Positions 1 to 10,480 of a stretch of 64,000 nt of DNA are shown in pieces. The stretch lies in assembly GCA_013076295.1 (NCBI GenBank), contig RQOL01000374.1, positions 2,222,743 through 2,286,742 of the forward strand, given 5' to 3'. The notes beneath the pieces are model-generated. The model did not search any database, had not been told where the DNA came from, and was given only the letters and a program-made list of their open reading frames with translations. Every line of letters starts with the position of its first letter. Within the stretch, counting starts at the first letter, position 1. A program made the position numbers and the translations under genes. This stretch comes from Sanderia malayensis. Its lineage: Eukaryota > Cnidaria > Scyphozoa > Semaeostomeae > Pelagiidae.

Positions 1-604
1 TTTAGCAAATATAGTATTTGACCACGAATTCCTTGAGAATAGGCCACATTTGAGAAAAACGGATGCTAGAGATAAGATACATTGTTCGCATTGGAAAATG
101 AGATACGATTCTGTGCTACTTACGTTTTAGTACACGTATTATTCGTGAATTTTAGGTACTCTCTGTGCTACTCTCTTCGTATGGGATTTGTGTGGTGCGA
201 TGTCAATGCAGGCAATTTTTGACTGTTCTTCAGGTAAGTATATTGAATTATAGGAGATCATTATGCATCCCAAAGGCCACATTTAGTTCATTTATAAAGA
301 CGGGTTTTTGAAATACATTTCTTGCAAATTTTTAGGGTTTGTGTCACAGCATGTCCAAGAAGAGTGTTGGTGATAAATATTTTTTGGCGGAATGCATCGT
401 TTTTCAAAGGTAATAGTCTTGTTATTATTTTTGCAATGTTATTATTATTAATTATTATTCTAATTTACCGTTGTACACAATTTAACAATTTAACAAAACA
501 AACAAATAACAGGGAAAGAAAACGAACAAAAGACAAACATGAACACAATTACACTTACAATTACTTTTTGTGAATGTTTGTGCCCCTCACCAACGACAAT
601 ATTT
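1..604. other. No recognisable gene
   Basis: AT-rich sequence. The short open frames here lack any motif I recognise and have no convincing splice context. I see no repeat of other parts of the window. Confidence 0.4.
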
Positions 605-667
605 CTTTTGTTGGCACAACTGCCCACATGCACCAGGTGTGCATGTGGGCAGTTGTGCCAACAAAAG
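605..667. repeat. Perfect 29-bp inverted repeat (hairpin)
   Basis: Arms 605-633 and 639-667 are exact reverse complements with a 5-base loop. It sits at the upstream edge of the truncated LINE that follows, so it may mark a fold-back or template-switch event when that copy was inserted. Confidence 0.9.
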
Positions 668-1300
668 TTGTGCCATGCAACTTGAAGACATGATACATTC
701 TAATATTTTGACTTTTGCATACAAAGCTATGAATAAACTATCGCCTACCTGTTTCCAAAACTTTTTTACGCCTAACTCATCTGTTCATAGGTTTGGTACT
801 CGTCAAGTAACCAGGGGTGACCTCTTTAAATCCTTAAAAAATACAACTCTTTATGGACTTAAAACAATTCAGTACTTCGGTTCAAAACTTTGGAATACTC
901 TGCCACTTTTCATCAGAGTTTCTACATCTGCTTCAGTATTTCGGTCTAAACTAAAAACGTTCTTCATAGACTCGTATTTAAATTAATAATCTTCTACGAT
1001 AAAAATGTCAATGCTACTCGGTAACACATCTGGTTGTTGGCTGCTTTATTTTAATAAAATGCTTTTAGTTATTCTGTTTTTACTGGGGGGACTCTCTCTC
1101 GATTAGTTTACCTATTTAGAGAGTTCCTCCTTAGTCAATTATTTTTAAATACAATTGTGTATCTGTAAGTTTATTTGTTAAATTCTATTTGCTTGTTAAT
1201 TGTTTCTAAAATGTCACATAAAGTAATTGTAATGTAGATTTAAATTGTATTTAGGAATAATTGATGAAAAAATGAAAACTGAAACTGAAACTGAAAACTG
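668..1300 (+). mobile_element. 5'-truncated LINE 3' end (copy 1)
   Basis: The frame ending at 986 encodes the C-terminal tail of a non-LTR retrotransposon polyprotein. It has the usual pattern YGLKTIQYFGSKLWNTLP, then an IR..S..FRSKLKTFF block, as in CR1/L2-type LINEs. A 3' untranslated part follows with the marker GGGGGGACTCTCTCTCGATT. The copy ends near 1300 in a short GAAACT repeat, as expected for LINE tails. The endonuclease and the reverse transcriptase core are absent, so this is a dead copy. A second copy with the same coding tail, 3' marker and GAAACT tail lies at about 33425-34050. The exact 5' edge is uncertain because of the hairpin. Confidence 0.8.
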
Positions 1301-1309
1301 TGTGTGCTT

Positions 1310-1553
1310 CTATTTCTTTTTCTTTGTTTTTTTTCGTTGTTTTCTTTGTCTTTTGAATCTTTTTTTTGAATTGAACCACTGTTGGTTCCTTTGCAACAGT
1401 GTTGGCAACTTCAGGCTCCATTGTTTCGGCGTCCTCAGTCTCAACCGCTTCAGCGTCCTCGGTCTCAACTGCTTCAGCATTGTCAGTAATGACAACTTCA
1501 TTTTCAGTATCCATGTTAAAACTATATATAAATAAATTGTCATTGTCATTCAA
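1310..1553 (-). CDS. Possible first exon, acidic repeat protein fragment
   Basis: A minus-strand open frame starts with ATG at 1553 or 1514. It encodes an acidic segment with near-repeats of AEAVETED, followed by a lysine-rich stretch, and runs out into the LINE tail at about 1300. I do not recognise it. It may be the N-terminal exon of a gene cut by the LINE insertion, or a chance frame. The regular acidic repeat followed by a basic block is the only support. Confidence 0.2.
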
Positions 1554-1570
1554 TGAAAGGTGAGTTAATA

Positions 1571-1670
1571 NNNNNNNNNNNNNNNNNNNNNNNNNNNNNN
1601 NNNNNNNNNNNNNNNNNNNNNNNNNNNNNNNNNNNNNNNNNNNNNNNNNNNNNNNNNNNNNNNNNNNNNN
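1571..1670. other. Assembly gap of 100 N
   Basis: A run of exactly 100 N, which suggests a scaffold join of unknown true length. The decayed gene on its right (minus strand, running leftwards) may continue in the missing sequence. Confidence 1.
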
Positions 1671-1694
1671 TGTTGTTTATTTCGAATGTATCAA

Positions 1695-2462
1695 TCATCT
1701 TTTATCTTGCACTTTTACTGGATATTTCAATCCCTCGCAGTTAAGCTCGTTCAAGTACTGTTGATACTTTGCGACTCTTTGTGGATCTTTTGATTGTGGA
1801 TGTAGTGCAGATAGAATTGCCCAGATGAAGCATTTATCATCATCGTTTTGCACGTTAATGACTGCTTGTTTGTTTTTGATGTTGGCGGGTAGCTGCAAAT
1901 ATTTTTTACCTTTGATTGCTTCATAGTCGAACATCTTCACTAGCAGTTTGATATACTTTGTAAATATCCAGCCGCTTCCATTTTCTGTAAATTCATCTAT
2001 GTCATTTTTTAACTTTCTAATGGCGTCGTCTATTTGGTCTTCAAGCTCTTCGATATCTTCAATCTCTGATCGCAGCAGTGAATAGATAGCAGATCTGAAT
2101 ACTGGCGGTGGATCTGATATGATATCCCGATCGGTTATGAAATTCTACTTCGAGAACAATAATACTTTATCCCTTGCTTATGTGTAAATATCTCACTCAA
2201 AGTTCGCGAATGGTGTGCTGCTTGATCTTTTTCATATTTTCAATATCCTCTTCCTTAGTAATATTTTAAATGCTTTATCATCTATCTTTTTCTTTTTCCT
2301 ACCTTCGCCAACTAATTTGGGTGGCGATTGCACATTATGAGATGTTCGCTTGTGCGCCATTAGATTCGCCATTCTATTGAATACTTTCCCACATTGATAG
2401 CAAGAGATTTTTCTTTTCTTGCTATTATTAGCAGCTGCGCTTTCTTCGTGTGATCTCTTCAT
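1695..2462 (-). pseudogene. Zinc-finger / Maverick- or adintovirus-like polymerase N-terminal region, decayed
   Basis: Start chosen at the ATG at 2462 (MKRSHEES), because a minus-strand TATA box lies at 2501-2510. The first 76 codons hold a basic segment and one C2H2 finger (CYQCGKVFNRMANLMAHKRTSH pattern: two Cys, two His), then a KKKK patch. After several frameshifts, coding resumes in other frames (2150-1940) and ends with a well-kept block, NVQNDDDKCFIWAILSALHP. I associate that kind of block with the long N-terminal part of type B DNA polymerase genes in Maverick/Polinton elements and adintoviruses (family knowledge, recalled, not searched). No polymerase domain is present: the frame stops at 1695, 25 bases from the assembly gap (1571-1670). 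Several frame breaks make it a pseudogene. It shares its promoter region with the divergent gene at 2957. Confidence 0.5.
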
Positions 2463-2956
2463 GACTAGATCGTGATTTGAAGTGATTTTATTTCGAGATG
2501 ATTTATATACATAAATCAACCAATCAGATTGTAGAGATTTCTGCTTCTGGAAACTTCTTTATGACGTCATAGAACTTTCTAGAACTTTCCCGAGGGACTT
2601 TCCTACTTCTAGAAACTTCTGAAAAGTCCCTGTGATCTGATTGGTTGATAGCTCCTGGAAACTTCTAGAGTTTCTGATTTCTCATGACAGAGATTTGACG
2701 CGTACATTCGAACGTCGCATTCGAAAGTTTCTGATTGGTTCTTTGAATTCAATCTCGAGCCGAGAACGTGAATTTGCCAGTTCCTCGATATTTTTGTGTA
2801 AGTCCCTGTGATCTGATTGGTTGATAGCTCCTGGAAACTTCTGGAAGCTTCTGCTTCTGGAAACTAGTGGAACATCTTTAGACTTATATAAAAGGATAGT
2901 CGAGTAGATTTCATTTAACTATAAATCGTTGAAGAAGAAAGAAGTAATTAGTCAAG
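2463..2956. promoter_or_regulatory. Divergent promoter rich in heat-shock-element motifs
   Basis: A bidirectional promoter. A plus-strand TATA box (TATATAAAA, 2885-2893) lies 64 bases before the ATG at 2957, and a minus-strand TATA box (2501-2510) lies before the ATG at 2462. Between them are at least five arrays of alternating GAA/TTC pentamers spaced by two bases, the heat-shock factor site: about 2546-2559, 2572-2590, 2606-2620, 2653-2668 and 2833-2863. The last is the longest. Repeated CCAAT-type boxes (TGATTGGTT) and a TGACGTCA-like site at about 2562 are also present. Heat or stress induction is inferred from these motifs. Confidence 0.7.
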
Positions 2957-3642
2957 ATGTATCATTTTGAATCAAAAATCTCATTAGATGATATTGAAGA
3001 AACTGATGAGGTGGAAATTCTTTTTACATCATTTTGTAGTGAGGGTTTACCGTTTTCCCCAATGTATCATACAAATGTGTATTATGAAGCATTAGTTCAA
3101 TTCATCAGAGGCGATCAACGTACATATACAGCAAAGCCTCTAAAGAATGGTGCGTGGGATATGTTTCGCAAAGAACAAGAAGGACACTGGGAGAATGCCG
3201 ATAGCATGAAATAGATGGAGATGCGTCAAATTTTGAATCTGGGTCAACACTTGTCTACCTGTTTAAAGACTTGTTGGATATGTTATATGGTTACTATCCT
3301 CCATTTTTAACGATTGAAGAAAAATCTTCAATTCTTCTCAGTCTAGATGAGGGGAAAAAAGAAATCATTTTCAATCTATATGGGGTGATAGATGATAGGC
3401 TGGACAGATGCATCTTATATCGCTATACTCCTGGATTGTACACTGATGAAATTCCTACGTTAACGATCTGTGGTGATTGTGGTCGAGAATGGGATGGTTT
3501 CGCTCAGTGTGATTGCTATGGCATAATTTTCCGAAATGCTGAGACGGATGATTCAGAAGATGAAAAAATGTCTATAGCAGAAGAAGATCCAGAAGATGAA
3601 ACAATGCCTATATCGGAAGAAAGAAGAAGATTCCCAAGATGA
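2957..3642 (+). pseudogene. Unknown small gene under the heat-shock-type promoter, frameshifted
   Basis: Two adjoining frames look like one gene. Frame 1 runs from the ATG at 2957 to a stop at 3212-3214 (85 codons). Coding quality continues without a break in another frame from about 3205 through 3271 to 3642, so one base seems lost or a frameshift is used near the AAATAG at 3209-3214. The product would be about 225 residues: an acidic N-terminus, an aromatic-rich middle (YGYYPPF), a possible zinc ribbon (CGDCGREWDGFAQCDC, four Cys), and an acidic repeat tail (SEDEKMSIAEEDPEDE). I do not recognise the family. The compact promoter and nearby polyadenylation signals suggest a viral or Maverick-type gene. 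The coding start is well placed relative to the TATA box. Confidence 0.5.
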
Positions 3643-3695
3643 AAAACGTCTATATCAGAAGATGAACATACTGCATGCCGCACATGTTGTGCTTA

Positions 3696-3778
3696 AAATT
3701 GTTATAAAATAAAGTTAGTATGATGAAAAATTTACTGCATATGTTACGTTTAAAATTGTTATAAAATAAAGTTAGTAT
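3696..3778 (+). terminator. Tandem polyadenylation signals
   Basis: The phrase AAAATTGTTATAAAATAAAGTT, containing AATAAA, occurs twice within about 60 bases. It lies just downstream of the small gene that ends at 3642, in the right place and strand for its 3' end. Confidence 0.6.
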
Positions 3779-3839
3779 GATGGAAATTTATGGCTCATTT
3801 TTCTAAATTCTACTAATATATAAATTGTAAAAACTTTCT

Positions 3840-4330
3840 AGATCATTCCAGATTCTAGAAGTTTCTGCTTTTCATGACAGAGATTTCGCGTACATTCGAA
3901 CGTCGCATTCGAAAGTTTCTGATTGGTTCTTTGAATTCAATCTCGAGCCGAGAACATGAATTTGCCAGTTCCTCGATATTTTTGTGTTTTCTTGCGATTT
4001 ATTTAACAAATTTCTATCATCTTATAAGTGCATGAAAAATATGAAACAATTCATTCAATATAATCAAGAGATTTTCTTTTTATTGCTGAAAAAATCTTTT
4101 CATAAACAAAACCGTTTTTTAGTTATTAAGCTTTTTATGGTTTTTTATCAGCTTTGGCGATGTTTTGCAACTTTAAACTAACTTTACCAGATTCTAGAAG
4201 TTTCTGATTTCTCATGACAGAAATTTGCCGTGTACATTCGAACGCCGCATTCGAACGCGCACGCGTGATCTTAACACATTCTACTGCGCATGCGTGGGCC
4301 AGGTGGGCCAGGACGCCCATTTCTTCTCCT
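3840..4330. repeat. Repeats of promoter-region module
   Basis: A module seen in the promoter (2667-2801: CATGACAGAGATTT, then two ACATTCGAA-type motifs, GATTGGTTC, CCTCGATATTTTTGTG) recurs nearly intact at about 3857-3987 and partly at about 4192-4255. Each copy is preceded by a GAA/TTC heat-shock-type motif (TTCTAGAAGTTTC). The small gene is therefore flanked on both sides by the same regulatory-looking repeat, which could be a terminal or subterminal repeat of a mobile or viral unit. Confidence 0.7.
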
Positions 4331-5241
4331 ACTTAAAAGGTCTTTAATTTTAAGTTTGGCATTTGGTGGACATTATTAGTGCAGACGCAAGAAAAGCATT
4401 CAAATTCATCGTTTTGCCGTGTGAAAGGATAAGAGGTTAACACATGAAGAAGCTTCATATAATGTAAAAGTACTGAAAATCAATGGAACCGGCTTCCTAA
4501 TTTTAAATAGTGCGGAAATATTAATATACTAAAAATTAAAAGATGCCTTAGTGATTTGGCCTGTAGTAGTAAACGTTCCTTAAGTTTTCTACCTTATACA
4601 TGTAGGTTCCTTATAAAAAAGCTTGTTACTTCAAGTTGCCATTAAATTGTAATTGTTCTGAGGATTCAATAAGTTTCTGTGCTTGCATGTTAATTGTATG
4701 GGAAAGCTCTTTATGATATAAGACACATTGTAAGATGGTAGTACAGTTCATGTAATACTGTACTACCATCACTGTAATACTGTATACTGTATAATACTGT
4801 AATACTGTAATACTGAAAACGTAAGCAAGTGTCAATGATATTTTCAATTGGAATGTTGTTGATTAAAAAAAAAACAGAAATATTTTGTGAAGCACTTCCA
4901 CAGTGAATGAATGAGGAGACACCATACACTATGAGGTTCTGGTTAAAAAGATATCTACAATGGGAAACTTATCATGCAAGACTCTCAATATTCAAGTAAG
5001 ATAACAAAGACATATTTATGCACATATAGATTATTAGAATGCATTAATAATGTTTGCTTGTGTGGTAAGAGCCATCTTAGCTTGTTTTGTCCAGTGTATT
5101 GGAGGATTCTATCAGTGATTGATACAATGTATGCTTCCCACTAAATGTGAACATCTTGTGGTGTAATGGTTGTGAAATCATTGCCGGGTGTGACTGGCAC
5201 ACTGAGTTTATGACAACACATCTGCCTGATAAGGAACATCA
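4331..5241. other. No gene; ACTGTAAT microsatellite and hairpin
   Basis: No coding signal that I trust. A perfect 14-bp inverted repeat (4734-4747 with 4757-4770, loop of 9) adjoins a short TAATACTG/ACTGTAAT repeat (about 4748-4816). Confidence 0.6.
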
Positions 5242-5245
5242 TTAA

Positions 5246-6752
5246 AGTGCCCCTACGGCTTTTTTTTTTATTTGTGAATTCAATAAAACTCGGTACGCTG
5301 ACTTCAGATCTGAAAATAATTTTTAAATCAGAGGCGTAGTTCACGAGTTATAACGCGTGGAAGTGTCGATGTTTCGTCATTTTCGCCATTTTCCTTGTCT
5401 CACTTTTAGGACTGGGTCGATCCCACTATGACATCATAGTGGGAGCCCCATTTCTTTCCGTACTGAAGCAACAAATATGACGTCGCTTTTCTCTCATACT
5501 ATGGACTCGATTTTTGTTTTTTTGACTTTGATGATTAGAAACAGGTCGGCGCATTATGGCATTTGAGTTTGAAAGGCTTGCGATGAGTTTGCAGCTGTGG
5601 GGAGGAATTCTAAAATTCCCATGTAGTGGCTGCTCAGTGTGCTCAGTGGCGGCGGGCGTAGGCCGTGCAATGTTAAAACAGTACGGGATTTCATTTCAAA
5701 AATTCAATCAATAGGATCAAAAACATGATCACAGATAATTGACAGGACCTGAAAATTGTTAGATTTATATGAGAAACTGACTGGGTAAATATGCCATATC
5801 GATGTGCTTAAATACACTGGATAAATCAAGATTTGTAGAGCTTCACAGGATTCAGCTTTATCAGGCCGATCGCCCTGAAGCTATAACGAGAAGGAAATGG
5901 ATAGATTTCATCAATTCGCAACGACAGACGAAATTCTAAACTTCGCAGTTAGAAAATGCTAACATGCAACCATCAATTTTGGTGCAGTAACGAAATTCAT
6001 GTTTAGTAATAAGGAATTGTGTTGCACATTTCTACACTTGCTGTATCTAATGAAAATCGAATCGTTTCAAGTTTCTTCAACCACAAAGGTTGACGACACG
6101 GATGGATATGGCCATGGCCTAAATCATATTACGTATAGAATTTTGATACACTTTTACTTCATCAGATACACAACAGAAACATGATAGTTCAGATCCAGTT
6201 AATTGCCCAGAAAGTTCTCTGTCAGCATTTCTTTTCTCGCTCACATTTCTTTCATAGCTTTCAGCGAAAGAGTTCTCAGCCAAATAGGATCAAATGCATC
6301 AGGTTCTCCTTCATCGGTATCACTATCATCGGTCTACACAATCTATCCTATCCCTTCGCCATCTTCGCATTCCTCGGCACTGCAATCCCTACTGTCATGA
6401 ACTACTATCCGACTAAGAATGTTTAATTTATGGAAACTTCTATTCAATTCTGATCACCAAAATTGCACAAATACCCACGAATACAGAATACACATAACGA
6501 GACAAGACAAAGCGCAAACAACATTATCTATTATACTCAATGTAGGCCTACGCCCGCCGCCACTGACTACAGGGTTCCCACTATGATGTCATAGTGGGAT
6601 CGACCCAGTCCTAAAAGTGAGACACGAAAGTGTGAACGCAATCTCTCGTAACTCAACAATTACTCATCAGATCAAAAAAATATAAACGGTATCAGAATCA
6701 GCGCATTCGATTCTATACTTTTAGCTAATAAAAAAAAAGCCGTAGGGGCACT
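5246..6752. mobile_element. TTAA-flanked DNA transposon with long inverted repeats
   Basis: TTAA occurs at 5242-5245 and again at 6753-6756, directly outside termini that begin AGTGCCCCTACGGCTTTTTT on both strands. The inverted repeat extends inwards for about 200 bp; the block GGGTCGATCCCACTATGA lies near 5411 and its reverse complement near 6590. The motif GTGGCGGCGGGCGTAGGCC at about 5642 is mirrored at about 6544. A TTAA duplication is typical of piggyBac and Kolobok-type elements. The 1.5-kb interior encodes no recognisable transposase, so this is a non-autonomous copy. Confidence 0.85.
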
Positions 6753-6756
6753 TTAA

Positions 6757-7480
6757 GTGACAATGAGGAAGATTGAAGTACCTACAGGTTTAGAATACTG
6801 TAAGTGATTTGTTAAGAAAACATTTAATGGTAGTCAATGTAGAAATATTATTCAGCCTTTATTTATTCAGTCTGCTTTTCAAGCAAGGTGCATTCATTGA
6901 TTCATATGGAACAGAGAGCATCATACCTTGAATATTATACCTGACTTGGGAAATAATTTGAAGAAAACATTTTAAACCATTGATTGAATCCGACCAATCC
7001 GACATTTTGAAAAGATTTTAGCCAGACACTGTTTCAACAGGCCGGGCAGCTCTTCCTCAGAGAACAATAGTTGAAGAACAATAGCTCGGTTCATTCTGAC
7101 GTCACATTTCACCAAAATCATGAAAATTCTATTTTTTTCAAATTTTGTCAAAATTTCTGTGTTCTATTGAAAAGAACGGAAATTGGCTCATAATGTGAGG
7201 AAAATATCGCGCTTTTAGCCACAGGTGAGATAATTGAAATCGGCGTCGCCTAAGTCGAGTTATTAAAAAAACTGTGGCGCGCGGTCAAATTTTCCCATAC
7301 TGACCCCTATAAGAAATGATTCGCGTGTCATCAAACTGACGCCACAGCTCTTCAACAGACCTGGGTGTGTTTGAGCTTGAAAAAAACATACTTATACTCG
7401 TCAGAAAACACTCAAAATAGGTTCATAGTGATACTCAGATCTTTTTATCTCCATTTCCGTGAAAAAATCGATATGTCATT
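6757..7480. other. No gene recognised; right part resembles a transposon end
   Basis: No coding region found. The sequence ends at about 7483-7503 with GGCTGCATAAGCCCT followed by TTAA, which resembles the right end of a TTAA element (compare GGCATAAGCACT then TTAA at about 46393). I could not find a matching left end. Confidence 0.35.
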
Positions 7481-7635
7481 TTAGGCTGCATAAGCCCTTT
7501 AAAGATTATGCAAGTTATAGGTCGGAACATGTTGCTCTCCTTGCCATTAATTGCCAACGAGAATGGCCTAATGTCATAGATAATGAAACCATAAGCCTTA
7601 TCAATACTACACAACAAACCATAAAAACAGTAGCA

Positions 7636-7735
7636 ATGATGAGGTTCCAGTGATCAGAACAAAACAAGGAAATGGAAGGCCTTCTCTAGAGATTCCAAAC
7701 GAAACCCTAGAATTATATCTTCACTATGGTTTCCC
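7636..7735 (+). pseudogene. Integrase-like transposase N-terminal scrap
   Basis: The phrase GNGRPSLEIPNETLELYLHY followed by GFP resembles the segment GRP(S)xx(I/V)P...L..Y...GF before the helix-turn-helix in eukaryotic integrase-like (rve, DDE) transposases. The better-kept transposase at 57.9-59.5 kb has GRPSFEI at the same place. An acceptor-like TTCCAG precedes it. Only about 30 codons remain before a LINE fragment starts. Confidence 0.4.
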
Positions 7736-7744
7736 CAAAACAAT

Positions 7745-7910
7745 AATAAACTATAAACAAACTATAAACAAACATGCCCCTTTGAAAAAGATCTCAAATA
7801 GGCAAGCAAAACTCAAAAAGAAACCATGGATTCCAAATGGAATTTTAAAATCTATCTCTATCAAAAATAAGTTATACAAATGTTTTCTCAAGTTCAGAAT
7901 TCAGTAAGAC
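7745..7910 (+). mobile_element. LINE pol fragment (linker after endonuclease)
   Basis: The frame encodes NKHAPLKKIS...KKKPWIPNGILKSI, the stereotyped region between the endonuclease and reverse transcriptase domains of non-LTR retrotransposons (KYAP...K...PW.T..I..SI..K..LY). It is cut at both ends and no catalytic domain remains. Confidence 0.55.
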
Positions 7911-8026
7911 AAAGGCCAAAGGTAGCTCACAGGGCTCCGGGCTCATGTTCATGTTCATGCCCTCAGCAAACAATTCAATTCAATTGACAAAATATTTTTG
8001 CCAATCCAATTCAATAGCCTAAACAC

Positions 8027-8240
8027 TTGTCAATCAAAAGAGCCACAACCAAAACAAAACTGCAACCAAAACAGAGGACTGCCACCGCCAACCACAGTTT
8101 TCCACAACCAAAAGAGGTGACTGCCACAACCAAACAAATGCACCAATGCCATAACACAGAGAGTGCCACAACCAAGCGAATAAGCATACCCCACAAGCAA
8201 GTGACTGCCACGACCAAGACAATTGACCCATTTTGTCCAG
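8027..8240. repeat. Degenerate CCACAACCAA low-complexity repeat
   Basis: Imperfect repetition of CCACAACCAAAAC and TGCCACAACCAA-like words. Open frames across it on both strands follow from the repeat and should not be read as genes. It interrupts the Harbinger remnant to its right. Confidence 0.7.
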
Positions 8241-8606
8241 TATCTGACTCCATAGCTCTCCCCAGTTGCTATTAATCTTATAGCCAAAGTTAATCTAGAT
8301 TTAGCATCTATTATTTTATTTCCTCCAAGGATTTCACGCGGGCTAATATCTTTCTGAATCATTGATAGAATGAATAGGAAATCTTCATGTGACATTCTCA
8401 TCATTTCCTTGTAACTAACTAGCTGTGTTTTCAATGCTTAGTTCCCGTACAATATTATTCACATAATCTTGCTCACATCTTTTCTTCATCCATGCCCTTG
8501 TTTTCCCTCTTTTCCACCACCTTTCATCATCTTCTAGAATCTCCATCAAAACCAAAGCGGCTACAGCTTTTCTTTTCCTGTTCATTTCCATCTTACTTAA
8601 AACCAT
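8241..8606 (-). pseudogene. PIF/Harbinger (HARBI1/ALP1-like) transposase N-terminus
   Basis: Two overlapping minus-strand frames form one protein start: MNRKRKAVAALVLMEILEDD, a WW.KRGKTRAWMKKR block, then (after a frame change near 8425) SYKEMMRMSHEDFLFIL, ISPREILGG, and RLTLAIRLIATGESYG. This matches the N-terminal half of PIF/Harbinger transposases and their relatives (WVRPWL..R...G, F..M....F..LL, LAVTLRFLATGES in the family). The DDE nuclease half is missing; the frame runs into the low-complexity repeat. A frameshift and a truncation make it dead. Confidence 0.75.
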
Positions 8607-8809
8607 ACTGAGTAACTTATATTCGATTAACTTATATTTCTAGAATAACTTATATTTGATTTTGCGAGGAAGGAGATAAACACGCGAGGAAAACACTGAA
8701 AATCAATTCACAGAGTAGGCCTATTGCAGATTTGGCATTGGCGCCTCTCCTGGAGGCTCACCTCGTACTGAGTGACGTAGTCAAACATGTCAAGACATCA
8801 CAAGCTATC

Positions 8810-9500
8810 AAACTTCTAATATATATATTCTGCGGAGGCCACGTGATGACGGACTTTCTTGCCAAAAACAATAGATTCGACGCGAAACAATAGGCCGAAC
8901 GCTGAAAAACAATGGGACGAAACGGTGAATCGGTGATCAATAAGGCTTTTTTCAATGGGGTCGCAAAAGGTTGAGACTTGCATGGAAAGGCTCCGTTTTT
9001 GGAGTAGGCAAAAGTTATCTATTTTTGGAAGCCTATTTTAAAGGAATTTTTGAGTTATTCCATTGATTATCTAATATTACTATTCTGCGATGTCACGTGA
9101 TGACGCACTTTTCCTGCAAAAAACAATAGATTCGACCCGAAACAATAGGTCAAACGCCCAAAAACAATGGGCCGAAACGGCGAACCGTGTAATCACAAAG
9201 GCTTTTTTGTATGTGGGTATATGGCAATGAAATTCACACTGAATGCTTAGTTTATTAATTTAACCAGGGTAATGGATTTTGTTTTTCGATTTTCTCCCAA
9301 ATTATTGAATTATTCCACTAATTATTCTGCTAATTGTGCTATCACGAAAAAACGTGAAGAGCGAACAGAGTGTTCGCTTTTCACGTGACCCGTTTCGCCT
9401 GTTCCTGCAATTTGATTGGCTCCTTTCGCGTGACCCACGTGGGTTGTCGATCAATTTTCGTTTCTCGCCCTCGGTTGCGGGCGGCACATGCGAATTTTCG
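8810..9500. repeat. Interspersed repeat A (copy 1, with tandem partial copy)
   Basis: A block starting TATTCTGCG.AG.CCACGTGATGACG..CTTT and containing CAATAGATTCGACCCGAAAC, CAATGGGCCGAAACGGCGAA and AAAGGCTTTTTTGTATGTGG. The first 140 bp occur twice (about 8815-8950 and 9068-9210). The block then continues to about 9450. The reverse complement of the whole recurs at 43976-44402. No protein is encoded. It lies beside the GC-rich palindromic array at both places, so the two may belong to one composite element. Confidence 0.8.
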
Positions 9501-10189
9501 GTCGTTTTTCGTTATTCGCCCTCGGTTACAGCAGGTACTTTTGGAGAAGACGCGTGTTTTTGTTTTGCACACAAAGGGCGCCTTTCAAAGTGTTTAAGAG
9601 CTCAATTTTCTTTGTAAAGAGCTGCTAATTGTTTCAAAGACCCTAGAGAGTTGCAGGAAACAATTGGGAACACAGGTGATAGCTTTGTTTAGTATTTTGA
9701 GTTGAAATAGTTGTAGTTTTTGTAGTAGGCGTTGCTTCGGCATGCTTGCAACGCTTAGGCCCAATGAAAACAAAGTCAAAGTTATGAATTTTTCAGGCCC
9801 TATTTGCACGATTTTCCCCATTTAAGCTTTCCACAAGTGTTTGTATGTTTGTATGGTAGGTATAGTAGGTATAGTAGGTTTTTATAGTAGGCATAGTATG
9901 TATAGTATGTTTTTATAAAATGTATAGTAGGTATAGTATGTATACTATGTTTTTATGGTAGGTATAGTATGTTTTTATAGTAGGTATAGTAGGTATAGTA
10001 TTTTTATAGTAGGTATAGTATGTATAGTATCTTTTATAGTAGGTATAGTAGGTATAGTATGTAAGTATAGTAGGTATAGTATGTTGGTATAGTATGTAGG
10101 TATAGTATGTAGGTATGGTATGTAGTATAGTATGATTTTATAGTAGGTATAGTATGTTGGTATAGTATGTATGTATGTATGTATGTATG

Positions 10190-10221
<32 letters not shown>

Positions 10222-10480
10222 TGGGCATGAGCGGGAGCAAATGCAGCGCGCAAAGCGCGCCAACCAGATTAAGCTTTGTTTACTTCACGGGCTTTGGGGA
10301 GGGAGCGAAGCGACCGAACCCGGCTCATGTTTGTATGTATGTATGTATGTATGTATGTATGTATGTATGTATGTATGTATGTATGTATGTATGTATGTAT
10401 GTATGTATGTATGTATGTATGTATGTATGTATGTAGGTATGTATGTATGTATGTATGTATGTTTGGGCATGAGCGTCAGC
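9501..10480. repeat. Interspersed repeat B with (ATGT)n (copy 1)
   Basis: Nearly identical over about 970 bp to 18308-19295. It starts CGTTTTTCGTTATTCGCCCTC, passes through a degenerate TATAGTAGG microsatellite (9850-10165), an ATGT run, a GC-rich end module (10225-10326: GCGCGCAAAGCGCGC, GAGCGAAGCGACC), and a second long ATGT run (10327-10465). The low divergence suggests recent duplication or transposition. Open frames of repeated Met-Tyr-Val-Cys are microsatellite artefacts. Confidence 0.9.

Noticed and set aside
8011..8275. Trp/Gly/Cys-rich and Thr/Lys-rich frames
   Set aside because: Low-complexity CCACAACCAA repeat. Only the Harbinger-like part to the right was kept.
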